NCBI GenBank assembly: GCA_959602645.1
Contig: CAUGTZ010000010.1
Coordinates: forward strand, 15,229-79,228
Length of the DNA stretch: 64,000 nucleotides
Reading direction: 5' to 3'
Origin: an uncultured Collinsella sp.
GTDB taxonomy: Bacteria > Actinomycetota > Coriobacteriia > Coriobacteriales > Coriobacteriaceae
In this document: in pieces, positions 7,955-16,155 of the stretch
How the letters are laid out: every line of letters begins with the position of its first letter
How positions within the stretch are numbered: the first letter of the stretch is position 1
Translations under genes and position numbers: made by a program
Notes under the pieces: model-generated
What the model saw: the letters and a program-made list of their open reading frames with translations, nothing else
Told to the model about the DNA's origin: nothing
Database searches by the model: none

Positions 7955-8740
7955 TTATTTGTCCTCGAGATAACGCGAGAGGAACTCGCGGGTGCGCTGG
8001 TGCTTGGGGTTGCCGAAGAGCTCGGCCGGCGCGGCGTCCTCGAGCACCACGCCCTTGTCCATAAAGACCACGCGGTCGGACACGGTTCGGGCAAAGGCCA
8101 TCTCGTGCGTGACGACGACCATGGTCATGCCGTCGGCCGCAAGCTTGCGCATGACCTCGAGCACCTCTCCCACGATCTCGGGGTCGAGTGCGGAGGTCGG
8201 CTCGTCGAACAGCATGATCTGCGGATTCATGCACAGGGCGCGCGCGATGGCCACGCGCTGCTTTTGGCCACCGGATAGGCGGCCCACGGCGGCGTGCGCG
8301 AACTTTTCGAGCCCCACGCTCGTCAGATGCTCCATCGCGACCTTCTCGGCCTCGGCCTTGCTCATCTTTTTGAGCGTGACGGGCGCGAGCGTGCAGTTGT
8401 CGAGCACATCCATGTTGTTGAACAGGTTAAAGCCCTGGAACACCATGCCGATGTCCTCACGCAGCTTGTTAATGTTGCAGCGCTCGGCCGTAAGGTCCTG
8501 GCCGTGAAACCAGATATGGCCCGCGTCCGGAGTCTCGAGCAGGTTGAGGCAGCGCAGGAAGGTCGACTTGCCCGAGCCCGAGGCGCCGATAATGGTAACG
8601 ACCTCGCCGGGGTTAACGGACAGGTCGATGCCCTTAAGCACCTCGAGCGAGCCAAAGCTCTTGCGCAGGCCCTCGACGCGGATAAGCGGCTCATTGGTCT
8701 GTGCGGCGGCCGCGGTGCCGGTAGTGGCGATATCTGCCAT
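7955..8740 (-). CDS. Polar amino acid ABC transporter ATP-binding protein
   Basis: ATPase of the importer encoded with the permease and the binding protein. Walker A GASGSGKST, Q-loop GMVFQGFNLF, signature LSGGQKQR and Walker B IMLFDEPTSALDPE are all intact, and the sequence has the GlnQ/HisP-like pattern. The start MADIATTG at 8740 is chosen; the frame extends 25 codons further upstream but overlaps the permease stop region without any family similarity. An alanine and threonine-rich leader of about 15 residues precedes the conserved domain. Confidence 0.92.
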   Translation of the reverse strand: MADIATTGTAAAAQTNEPLIRVEGLRKSFGSLEVLKGIDLSVNPGEVVTIIGASGSGKSTFLRCLNLLETPDAGHIWFHGQDLTAERCNINKLREDIGMVFQGFNLFNNMDVLDNCTLAPVTLKKMSKAEAEKVAMEHLTSVGLEKFAHAAVGRLSGGQKQRVAIARALCMNPQIMLFDEPTSALDPEIVGEVLEVMRKLAADGMTMVVVTHEMAFARTVSDRVVFMDKGVVLEDAAPAELFGNPKHQRTREFLSRYLEDK

Positions 8741-8762
8741 GATGATTCTCCTCGTCTTGAGC

Positions 8763-9911
8763 CTAGTTGGAGCTGGGCAGCGTTGCCGGGGCCTCGGCGC
8801 CGAGCTTTTTGCCAAAGGCCTCGAGCAGGCGGCTCGCCACGAGCGTCAGGATTAGGTAGACCACGAGCGCCACGCAGTAGACCTCCATCTGGCGATAGTA
8901 CACGCCGGCGACGGTGGTGGTGGCGTACATGAGGTCGAACACGCCGATGACCGAAAGCACCGACGAATCCTTGATGTTGATGATGAGCTCGTTGGTGAGT
9001 GCGGGGATCGCGTTTTTAATACCCTGGGGGAACACGACCTTGCGCATGGCCTGCCACTGCGACAGACCCAGCGAGCGCGCCGCCTCGGCCTGGCCGGGAT
9101 CGATGGACTCGATGCCGCCGCGCAGGACCTCCATCATGTAGGCGGTGGAGTTGAGCGAGATGGTGACAAGGCCGGCGGTGAAGGTACTCCAAATCTGGTT
9201 GGCTTGAGCGGTCTCGAAGCCCATGCCGCGCAAAACGGTGAAGCCCGCGTAATAGATGAGCAGGCCCTGGACCATCATGGGCGTGCCGCGCACGATGGTG
9301 GAGTAGATGGTCGCAAAGCCGCGGCCGATACTCTTAAAGAAGCGCACCAGGTCGTTGTCCACGCGATCGAAGGTCTGAATACGCAGGAACACAAAGAGCA
9401 GCGCCAGGAAGAATGCGATGACGGTGCCGAAGGTGGCAAGCGCGATGGTGATCTCGATACCGCGGATGAAGAAGTCCCCGCTCTTGTAGGTCATGTAGAC
9501 CAGGCTTGACAAAAAGTCGCTGGGGTTGGAGTCCGAGACAATACTCACCTGCACCAGGTCGATAAACGACATGACGCAGCGGTCCACGAAAAAGATCACC
9601 GCGATGGCGACCACGACGTAGCTGCCCAGGCGCGCAGCGTGACGGCAACGCTCGGATGCAAACGGCGACTTTTCGCGATAGTCGCTCCAGTGCATGAGCT
9701 TGGTGACCAGCGCCGCCGCCGACACGACGAGCCAGGCCCAAAGGATTGCCCAGAGGCAATCTTGGCACACGCCCGTAGGCGCCAAGAAGCTCAGCGGCGT
9801 AGGGTTGCGTTGGCTAAACGCCAGGCCGAGCGCCGCGATAACGCTCGTGCCCAGGTACACATAACGGTGGTCGGCCTTGATAAAGGAGGCCAGACGATTG
9901 ATGGTTTTCAT
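8763..9911 (-). CDS. Polar amino acid ABC transporter permease
   Basis: Inner-membrane permease of the His/Glu/Gln/Arg/opine type (HisM/GlnP). The EAA-loop segment EAARSLGLSQWQAMRKVVFPQ is visible about 110 residues from the C-terminus, within the conserved core after residue 150. The protein is 382 residues long because of an N-terminal extension with three to four extra hydrophobic segments (for example VYLGTSVIAALGLAF and AILWAWLVVSAAALV). It lies 9 bases downstream of the binding-protein gene and 22 bases upstream of the ATPase gene, forming one operon. Confidence 0.9.
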   Translation of the reverse strand: MKTINRLASFIKADHRYVYLGTSVIAALGLAFSQRNPTPLSFLAPTGVCQDCLWAILWAWLVVSAAALVTKLMHWSDYREKSPFASERCRHAARLGSYVVVAIAVIFFVDRCVMSFIDLVQVSIVSDSNPSDFLSSLVYMTYKSGDFFIRGIEITIALATFGTVIAFFLALLFVFLRIQTFDRVDNDLVRFFKSIGRGFATIYSTIVRGTPMMVQGLLIYYAGFTVLRGMGFETAQANQIWSTFTAGLVTISLNSTAYMMEVLRGGIESIDPGQAEAARSLGLSQWQAMRKVVFPQGIKNAIPALTNELIINIKDSSVLSVIGVFDLMYATTTVAGVYYRQMEVYCVALVVYLILTLVASRLLEAFGKKLGAEAPATLPSSN

Positions 9912-9920
9912 GCTGCCTCC

Positions 9921-10847
9921 CTATGCCGGCTGACGGTCGAGACACGCGTCCCACATTTGGTCGCGCTCCTCTTGGCTAATGCCCTTGAGTGTCTTGTCGA
10001 TGAGCTTAAGGAGCTTGTCCGAACCCTTGCGGCAGCCGACGTTTGCCGCGACCTCCTGCTTAAAGCCCTCGCCCTCGGCAAAATGAATGGGGACGATGCC
10101 CGGGTTTTGGGCCATATAGCCCTTCTCGTTCTCGGTGTTGTAGGTCACGGCGTCGCAGGTGCCCTGCAGCAGGTTCGAAAATACCGTGGGGACGGAGTCG
10201 ACCGGGTTCTTGTGCACAACGCCCGGAATCTCGTCGATGACGGTATCGAGCATGGTGTCCTTTTGGCCGAGGACCGTAGCGCCGCTAAAGTCGCTGAGCT
10301 TGGTCGCATTCTGGTAGGGCGAGCCCTCTTTTACGAACAGGCCAAAGTAGCCGATAAAGTACGGATCGGAAAATCCGACGGACTCCTCACGCTCGGGCGT
10401 TGCGCTCATGCCGGCGATGATGAGGTCGATCTGGCCGTTGTTGAGCGAATCGATAAGGCCCGAGAAGCTCTGCTTGACGGCAACGGGCTCGCCGCCGAGG
10501 GCCTTGCAGACGATCTTGGCGATCTGCACGTCGTAGCCATCGGCGTAGGCTCCCTGCACGTTGTCGATGGGAATGGTGAACTCGCTGGCCTCGGAGACCT
10601 GCCAGTTGTACGGGGCGTAGGCCGCCTCCATACCGATGCGGATCTTGTCCTTGCCGATCACGGAATCGGACAGGTCGTCGCGACCGCCGCCCGTCGTGGG
10701 CTGAACCACCTTGAGCGTGGAGGGGCGCTGGCAGCCGGCGAGCGCGCCGGCGACGACGGAAGCGCTCGCAGCGAGAGCGCTACCCAAAAAGATGCGGCGG
10801 CTGCATACCGGCTGTGGATGCGCGTCGCGTTGATGGGGAGAATGCAT
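9921..10847 (-). CDS. Amino acid ABC transporter substrate-binding lipoprotein
   Basis: Extracellular solute-binding protein (SBP family 3) anchored as a lipoprotein. The signal region has a twin arginine (SRRIFLGSALAAS) and ends in a lipobox-like LAGC, so a Tat-type lipoprotein export is possible. The mature part shows KIRIGMEAAYAPYNW and GLIDSLNNGQIDLIIAGMSATPER, typical of polar amino acid binders. Start at 10847 is supported by GGAAGG upstream. It is the first gene of the three-gene importer. The specific ligand cannot be told from sequence; the family often binds glutamine, arginine or cystine. Confidence 0.9.
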   Translation of the reverse strand: MHSPHQRDAHPQPVCSRRIFLGSALAASASVVAGALAGCQRPSTLKVVQPTTGGGRDDLSDSVIGKDKIRIGMEAAYAPYNWQVSEASEFTIPIDNVQGAYADGYDVQIAKIVCKALGGEPVAVKQSFSGLIDSLNNGQIDLIIAGMSATPEREESVGFSDPYFIGYFGLFVKEGSPYQNATKLSDFSGATVLGQKDTMLDTVIDEIPGVVHKNPVDSVPTVFSNLLQGTCDAVTYNTENEKGYMAQNPGIVPIHFAEGEGFKQEVAANVGCRKGSDKLLKLIDKTLKGISQEERDQMWDACLDRQPA

Positions 10848-11014
10848 AATCTGCCTTCCCTGTTGAATCGTATGCTGACGACTTAACAGGATATACGCCA
10901 ACGACCAGCAGCGCAGCACAAGCTCGAAAAAATTAATAGACACACGGTAGTCATTGGGGACGTCGATGTTTTGGCAATGCCGGCGAGCGACGTCCAGAGC
11001 GAACAAGTGGCATG

Positions 11015-11056
11015 AAAAAGGCAGGGCATGACCAGAAGGTCTATGCCTTGCCTTTT
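11015..11056. terminator. Bidirectional terminator downstream of the epimerase gene
   Basis: Stem AAAAGGCAGGGCAT with ATGCCTTGCCTTTT (one mismatch) around a 13-base loop. On the minus strand it ends in a T-run and follows the aldose epimerase gene. Confidence 0.7.
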
Positions 11057-11111
11057 GAATGACAAATTATCGCTCTGGACGGCGCGCAGCATCGACCGAG
11101 CGGCGGAACCT

Positions 11112-12005
11112 CTAGAGCAGGGTAACGCTAAAGCTGCGGACGTCCGTCTCGCCCGGCGCCAGCGTAATGGTGTTGACCTTGTGCTCAAAGACGTCGTCCT
11201 CGGTGTCCATGGTGGTGTGGCCGGTCCAAGGCTCGAGCGCCACAAACGGAGCGTCGTTGGCGGCAGACCACACGCCAATGTACTTAAAGCCCTCAAAGTC
11301 GATCTTGACGCCGTGGCCCGACTTGCGGCCGCGCAGCGTGAGCGTGGAGCCCGGAGTATCGGTGAACATGATGGCGTCGTTATCGAAGCTGCGGTGCGTG
11401 ATGGGCAGCACGTCCGAGTTGTCGGGAGCCTTGTAGCTACCCTCGAACGTCATAAGGCCATCGGGCGTGATGACGGGGGCCTCGTTAGTCCAAACCTCGG
11501 TAAACGCCAGCTCGTAGTCCTCGAACGCCTCGTCCTCGGCGCCGGGGGCGGGCACGTTAAATGCGGGGTGGCCGCCCACCGAGAACGGCAGGTCCACGTC
11601 GCCGGTGTTGATGACGGCAAAGGTCTGCGTGAGGGTGGCGTCGCCGGTCAGGGCATAGGTCATGTTGAGCTTAAAGTGGAACGGGAACGCCTTGAGAGAC
11701 TCGGGCGTGTCGGTGAGCTCGTAGGTAACGGACGAACCGTCCTCCGACACCCCGACGATCTTGTGCTCGACAATGCGCGCGATGCCGTGGCGCGCCATCT
11801 CGCAGGTGCCGGCGGCAGACGTCGCCGTGTTGTTGCGCAACGATCCCACGATGGGGAACAGGATGGGCGCGTGCTTGCCCCAAAAGGCCGGGTCGCCCTG
11901 CCACAGATACTCATTGCCGTTGAGGGCAAGGCTCGTGAGCTGGGCGCCCATGGAATCGATGGCCGCGGTGAGGCCGCCGCGCTTGATGGTAGTGACGGTG
12001 GACAT
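11112..12005 (-). CDS. Aldose 1-epimerase family protein
   Basis: Cytosolic beta-sandwich enzyme of the galactose-mutarotase superfamily that interconverts anomers of aldoses or hexose 6-phosphates. Recognisable segments are NGNEYLWQGDPAFWGKHAPILFPIVG near the N-terminus, the catalytic-histidine region VGGHPAFNVP, and LEPWTGHTT near the C-terminus. This pattern is that of the LacX/YihR-like branch, not classical GalM. The start MSTVTTIKRGG at 12005 has a GGAGG upstream. It stands alone between a membrane-protein gene and the ABC importer. Confidence 0.85.
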   Translation of the reverse strand: MSTVTTIKRGGLTAAIDSMGAQLTSLALNGNEYLWQGDPAFWGKHAPILFPIVGSLRNNTATSAAGTCEMARHGIARIVEHKIVGVSEDGSSVTYELTDTPESLKAFPFHFKLNMTYALTGDATLTQTFAVINTGDVDLPFSVGGHPAFNVPAPGAEDEAFEDYELAFTEVWTNEAPVITPDGLMTFEGSYKAPDNSDVLPITHRSFDNDAIMFTDTPGSTLTLRGRKSGHGVKIDFEGFKYIGVWSAANDAPFVALEPWTGHTTMDTEDDVFEHKVNTITLAPGETDVRSFSVTLL

Positions 12006-12084
12006 GCTACTTCCTCCAAAAGTAAACAACAGTGTCGAGGGTTATTGTCCCACTCTTGGCAGCAGGGCTGAGCGGCAGGCGCAG

Positions 12085-12951
12085 TTATTGAGCAATAGCA
12101 TAAAGGTCAAACCCACCCTGCGGCGCGCTATCGACCGTATCGGGTGCTTGCGAATTAAAACTCACCGGGACCATGCGCTTTGAGGCGCGGTAACGCGTGC
12201 CGTCGGTGGCGACGGGCGGCTCATCGACCGTGAGCTCGTAGTCGCCGGGCTTGAGCTCGATACCGTCACCTTCGGAATTGACGTATTGGTACTCGTCGAT
12301 TGCTTGTCCCCTGAGCGTGCGGCCCACGATATGGACGAGCATTTGGCTGTCGCCGCGCGCGGTATCCCACGTCGCGCCGTCCTTAACCTCGACCGACACA
12401 TGCACCGAGCGCGTGCGGCTGAGCGATTGCTCGACGGACATCTCGACCTTGGCGGCGTCTTGGCGCTGCCGCTCGACATGACCCCAGATGCTGCCGATTG
12501 CCGAGCAGGCGATAACGCCGGCCATGAAGGCGATGAGGATGGGGCCGAGCGGAGAACGGCGGCCCGCGTCTTCCTCACGAGCCAGGTCGGGGCGATGCGT
12601 GGGCGCAGGCGCCTGGGCGCCTTGCGCGGGCACGTCGAGAATGCTGAAAGATGCCGTACTGCCGGGGTCGATGGTGTGGCGCGGTTGCGGGGTCTTTGCC
12701 GGCGAAATGGACATGTCGGCTGGCTCACCCAGCGTGGCCGTGGCATCGGCCTTTGCCTCGTCGGCCTCGGCCTGAGCCCAAGCCTGTTCAAAGGTCAGGG
12801 GCTCGGCGAGGTCGGAAGTGGCATCCGTCTCGACGGCATCGTTGCCGGTCTCGTCCTCGTCGCTCGACACGTCACGCGACGCGGGCTCGTCCCACTCCTC
12901 GTCCGGAGCCTCTCCCTCGCTATACCACCATTCAAAGTTATCGATATCCAT
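12085..12951 (-). CDS. Single-pass membrane protein of unknown function
   Basis: I do not recognise this family. The first 100 residues are very acidic (many Asp and Glu, little predicted structure), followed by a Pro-rich stretch, then one membrane segment near residues 137-156 (ILIAFMAGVIACSAIGSIWG). An outer domain of about 130 residues follows, with KDGATWDTARGDSQMLVHIVG and a repeated beta-type pattern ending in FDLYAIAQ. The layout suggests an acidic cytoplasmic tail and a small extracytoplasmic domain. It lies between the epimerase and a DUF4143-type ATPase gene on the same strand; no functional link is evident. Confidence 0.75.
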   Translation of the reverse strand: MDIDNFEWWYSEGEAPDEEWDEPASRDVSSDEDETGNDAVETDATSDLAEPLTFEQAWAQAEADEAKADATATLGEPADMSISPAKTPQPRHTIDPGSTASFSILDVPAQGAQAPAPTHRPDLAREEDAGRRSPLGPILIAFMAGVIACSAIGSIWGHVERQRQDAAKVEMSVEQSLSRTRSVHVSVEVKDGATWDTARGDSQMLVHIVGRTLRGQAIDEYQYVNSEGDGIELKPGDYELTVDEPPVATDGTRYRASKRMVPVSFNSQAPDTVDSAPQGGFDLYAIAQ

Positions 12952-13030
12952 ACGGGGCGCCCCTTAGGCCTCGCAAATAAACACTTGTTAGCCTTATACC
13001 CTCAGATGGCACGGCGGCTCGCACGGATTA

Positions 13031-13056
13031 TCACAAAGGGACTGTCCCTTGTTACA
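13031..13056. repeat. Dispersed palindrome (CAAAGGGAC family), degenerate copy
   Basis: TCACAAAGGGACTGTCCCTTGTTACA-type sequence at the 3' end of the ATPase gene. It is one of five related palindromes in the window (14,591; 34,462; 49,902; 52,402), each centred on GGGAC / GTCCC or a close variant. Confidence 0.7.
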
Positions 13057-13059
13057 CGT

Positions 13060-14376
13060 TTAGCCGTGGGCGATCTTGTTTCTCAACAAGAAGTCGACCG
13101 CTCCTACGATTCTGATGCCATCGATATCCGTTGGATGGTCACCATCCCTGACAATCAGGATCTTCTCGTACGAATCAGGAATTTTTCCTAGCGTGCTTAG
13201 CTTGAGCGGTCGCAGCTCGCGTTTTCTCGTCGCTTCGGCATCGATCCGTTCGGTAACCTGGATATATTTGCGGTCCGACCCCTCGCCGATTGCGACAAAG
13301 TCGATTTCCCCCGCGCGCAGATGGCCGCAAAATACTTCGTATCCTTCAAAGACAAGCTGGTTGTAGATAACGTTCTCGAGTATCCTTCCGCTATCGCTAC
13401 CTCTATATCCGTCAAGATAGCTGCGGATTCCCGTATCGGCTATGTAATATTTACCGCCTGTCTTAAGAAGCTCCCGCCCCTTGATGTCATACCTTTTTAC
13501 TTTGGTAAACAGGTACGTCTCTTCCAGAGCGTCAATATATGCTGACACCGTCGATGCGTTGGTCTTACCGCCCGCCGATTCGTTGAGCGTCCCTACGATT
13601 TTATTGACCGAGGTTTGATTGGAGATGTTGTCTGCCAGGTACGCACAGAGCCGCTCGAGAACATCGCGCTTAGTGATAGCCCCGCGACCCCTACGCGTCG
13701 CGCGCAATAAGATATCGCGCGCGACGATTGTCTGGTAAAGGCTACGAATATAGTCGCGACACGGTTCATGTCTCGGCTCATCATGGGCCAGAAACGGCAT
13801 GCCGCCGTAGGTTATGTACTGCTCAAGCACGGTATTTGAATTAAGGCGATTGCCCGTCTTGGAAACGAGCTCAACCCGCTCACCGAGCCCTTCGGCGACG
13901 ACCGCATCAATCGAGCGAAAATCAAGATACTCGCCAAACGTGAGGGGCTGCATCTTGACCTCGATATATCTACCCGAGATAAGCGTTGCAAGCTCGCTCG
14001 ATAGCAAAAAGGCATTGGAGCCCGTGACATAGATGTCGCACGGCAAATCCACTCGGAGCGAGTTGACCGCCTTTTCCCAACCCTCGACATTCTGGAGCTC
14101 GTCAAAGAACAGGTAGGGATGATCAACGCCGTCGATGCGCTCCTGAACCATGCGATAAAACGTCAGGTAATCCGTAATTCCCGCATACTCTAGAGATTCC
14201 ATCTTAAAGGTCATCAAGCGCTCGGCTGGCACCCCCTGTTGCGCCAGATGGTCCCTCATCATGTCCAATAACGTGGATTTGCCGCAACGGCGTATGCCCG
14301 TCACGATTTTGATGAGGTCGGTATCCTGAAAAGCAATGAGTCGATCAAGATAACGGCTTCGGCGAACGATATCCAT
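13060..14376 (-). CDS. ATP-binding protein with DUF4143 domain
   Basis: Member of the widespread AAA_14/DUF4143 family of uncertain role. Walker A GIRRCGKST lies near residues 27-35, Walker B-like YLFFDELQNVEGW near 88-100, then the VTGSNAFLLSSELATLISGR sensor region. The C-terminal nuclease-like DUF4143 portion carries GKYYIADTGIRSYL and GYEVFCGHLRAGEIDFVAIG, with the E and D residues of a PD-(D/E)xK-like core. At 438 residues it is full length. Two perfect AT-rich palindromes lie 33 bases upstream of its start. Confidence 0.85.
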   Translation of the reverse strand: MDIVRRSRYLDRLIAFQDTDLIKIVTGIRRCGKSTLLDMMRDHLAQQGVPAERLMTFKMESLEYAGITDYLTFYRMVQERIDGVDHPYLFFDELQNVEGWEKAVNSLRVDLPCDIYVTGSNAFLLSSELATLISGRYIEVKMQPLTFGEYLDFRSIDAVVAEGLGERVELVSKTGNRLNSNTVLEQYITYGGMPFLAHDEPRHEPCRDYIRSLYQTIVARDILLRATRRGRGAITKRDVLERLCAYLADNISNQTSVNKIVGTLNESAGGKTNASTVSAYIDALEETYLFTKVKRYDIKGRELLKTGGKYYIADTGIRSYLDGYRGSDSGRILENVIYNQLVFEGYEVFCGHLRAGEIDFVAIGEGSDRKYIQVTERIDAEATRKRELRPLKLSTLGKIPDSYEKILIVRDGDHPTDIDGIRIVGAVDFLLRNKIAHG

Positions 14377-14408
14377 AGAGCCCCCTAGCGCCCGACCAGA
14401 CGTGAAAC

Positions 14409-14482
14409 CTTATAAACTTGCATTTTTAGCAAGTTTATAAGATGTTACCTTAGAAACTTGCGATTTTTGCAAGTTTCTAAGG
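14409..14482. promoter_or_regulatory. Tandem pair of perfect palindromes upstream of the ATPase gene
   Basis: Palindrome 1: 13-bp arms at 14409-14421 and 14429-14441 with a 7-base T-rich loop. Palindrome 2: 14-bp arms at 14448-14461 and 14469-14482, also with a 7-base loop. The arms differ between the two (TATAAAC against TAGAAAC) but each stays perfectly complementary. They could be operators or RNA hairpins in the leader of the ATPase gene. No T-run follows either on the minus strand. Confidence 0.65.
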
Positions 14483-14506
14483 AATGAGCGAGCCCCTGGG
14501 CAGAAA

Positions 14507-14571
14507 AAACCGTCCCAACAATCGACGGTTTTCCTCGTTTTCGAGTTTTTCGCCGAATGTTGGGACGGTTT
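14507..14571. repeat. Long stem-loop AAACCGTCCCAACA / TGTTGGGACGGTTT
   Basis: A 14-bp perfect inverted repeat (14507-14520, 14558-14571) enclosing a 37-base loop that itself contains CGACGGTTTTCC. It lies in the same island as the tandem palindromes and the CAAAGGGAC palindrome. It could be a bidirectional terminator remnant or an extragenic repeat. Confidence 0.6.
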
Positions 14572-14590
14572 GGGGAACCAGTCGATCCCA

Positions 14591-14624
14591 GATGTGACAA
14601 AGGGACGGTCCCTTTGTCACATTC
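14591..14624. repeat. Dispersed palindrome (CAAAGGGAC family)
   Basis: GATGTGACAAAGGGAC followed by its complement. A near-perfect palindrome of about 34 bases, about 60 bases upstream of the MFS start. It belongs to the same family as 34,462 and 52,402. Confidence 0.8.
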
Positions 14625-14682
14625 TGTTAGAGTTGCAGGGACATAAAACTTGCCGATTAAACGCGACACTGGAGTAACCACC

Positions 14683-15912
14683 TTGACCGCCGAAACCTCG
14701 TCCGCAATAGCATCGACCGCCGCCGCGCTCTCCCCCGCACGCACCAAGCTCTGCCTGGCGCTGCTCGTGCTGTTGGGATTCTCGCTCGGCTGCTCCGAGT
14801 TCGTGGTCATCGGCATCGAAAGCGACTTGGCAACGGAACTCGGCATCTCGCTTGCCACCGCGGGCCAGCTCATCAGCGTGTTTGCGCTTGTCTACGCTAT
14901 CGCCACACCGGTGCTTGCGCTCAGCACGGGCCGCTTCCGCCGCTACCAGCTGCTCGTGTGTTATAGCATCGTCTTTGTGCTCGGCAACCTGGTCATGGCG
15001 TTGGCGCCCAACTTCCAGGTGCTGTTTATCTCGCGCATTGTCCTGGGCTCCGTCTCGGGCGCACTGCTCGCCGTGGGTGTGACGTACATCCCTGAGCTTC
15101 TGTCCCCGCAGCAAACTTCGCTTGCCATCTCGGTGGTATATGGTGCGTTTTCCGTGGCAATGGTCTTTGTCACTTCGATCGGCAAGTTTGTGGCCGACAC
15201 GCTCGATTGGCACGTGGCCATGTACGGCACGCTGACCTTTGCCGTTTTGATCTGCGGAGCGCTCGTGGCGTTTATGCCGCGCTCCGGTCAGACCGATGAG
15301 CCCGCCACCTTCCGCGAGCAGGCGGGGCTGCTGCGCGAGCCGAGCATCATCACCGGCATGCTCATCTTTTTGTTTGGCGTGGGGTCGGTCTACGTTTTCT
15401 ACGGCTATGTGACGCCTTATCTTGAGCAGGTGCTGGGCATGGGCACGGTCGAAGCCAGCACCGCGCTTATGGCCTACGGTGTGTTCTGCCTGATCTCGAA
15501 CATCCTAGGCGGATGGATCGACGCGCGTTTTGGCATGAAGGCACTGCTGGTTACGTTCGCGCTGCAGGCGGCGGCATTGTTTGGGCTGTTTGCCGTGGGC
15601 GGCACCATGCCGCTCGCACTGGTCTTTGTCTTTAGTCTGGCAATGCTCATGTACCTGTTCTCGGTGTCATGCATCACGCACTTTATGGACGTGGCACGCA
15701 GCCGCCATCCCAAGTCGATGGTACTTGCAAGTTCGGTTGAGCCCATGGCGTTTAACGTCGGCATCTCGTTTGGCACCGCGGTAGGCGGCGCCGTTGTGAG
15801 CAGCGTTGGCATTGCGTACGTGGGTGCCGTGGGCGCCGCGTTCTCGCTTGTGGCCTGGGCGCTCACGCTGGTAACGATTAAGTTGGCTCGCTGGGAGCGC
15901 CACCGCGGGTAG
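14683..15912 (+). CDS. MFS exporter (DHA1/AraJ-like)
   Basis: Twelve-helix major facilitator of the drug or sugar efflux branch. The N-terminal half has CSEFVVIGIESDLATELGIS, typical of AraJ/YdhP-like carriers, and the loop LSTGRFRRYQLL corresponds to the conserved motif between helices 2 and 3. I favour the TTG at 14683 because GGAG lies upstream with good spacing; no ATG fits and the upstream frame is unlike the family. It would be 409 residues. No regulator sits next to it, and the upstream region is a palindrome island. Confidence 0.82.
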   Translation: MTAETSSAIASTAAALSPARTKLCLALLVLLGFSLGCSEFVVIGIESDLATELGISLATAGQLISVFALVYAIATPVLALSTGRFRRYQLLVCYSIVFVLGNLVMALAPNFQVLFISRIVLGSVSGALLAVGVTYIPELLSPQQTSLAISVVYGAFSVAMVFVTSIGKFVADTLDWHVAMYGTLTFAVLICGALVAFMPRSGQTDEPATFREQAGLLREPSIITGMLIFLFGVGSVYVFYGYVTPYLEQVLGMGTVEASTALMAYGVFCLISNILGGWIDARFGMKALLVTFALQAAALFGLFAVGGTMPLALVFVFSLAMLMYLFSVSCITHFMDVARSRHPKSMVLASSVEPMAFNVGISFGTAVGGAVVSSVGIAYVGAVGAAFSLVAWALTLVTIKLARWERHRG

Positions 15913-16155
15913 CGCAATTGCGGCCAAAAGCCGCAGCACCGCCCACCATCTTTTGACCGCCTGGCGTTCGCTCCTGCAGCCATGCAACACGTCGTCTGCC
16001 GCCCAAGTCAGCATCTTTCCCGGCGCTATTTAACCACGCAAAACGCATCCTGTTAAGATTATCGCTATCGTTTTTCGCAATCTGAAAATCGATAGAATCG
16101 CAGGTAAAGCTTTCGTAGTCTGAAGTGGTCAATCCGCACGAAAGGGGTTTACCAC
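15913..16155. other. Upstream region of the first alpha-glucoside locus
   Basis: About 240 bases. It holds an inverted repeat CTATCG / CGATAG (near 16,066 and 16,091) and a TAGAAT box next to it that could be part of the promoter for the GH4-PTS locus, with the inverted repeat a possible RpiR operator. A good AAAGGGG ribosome site precedes the ATG at 16,156. Confidence 0.4.
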
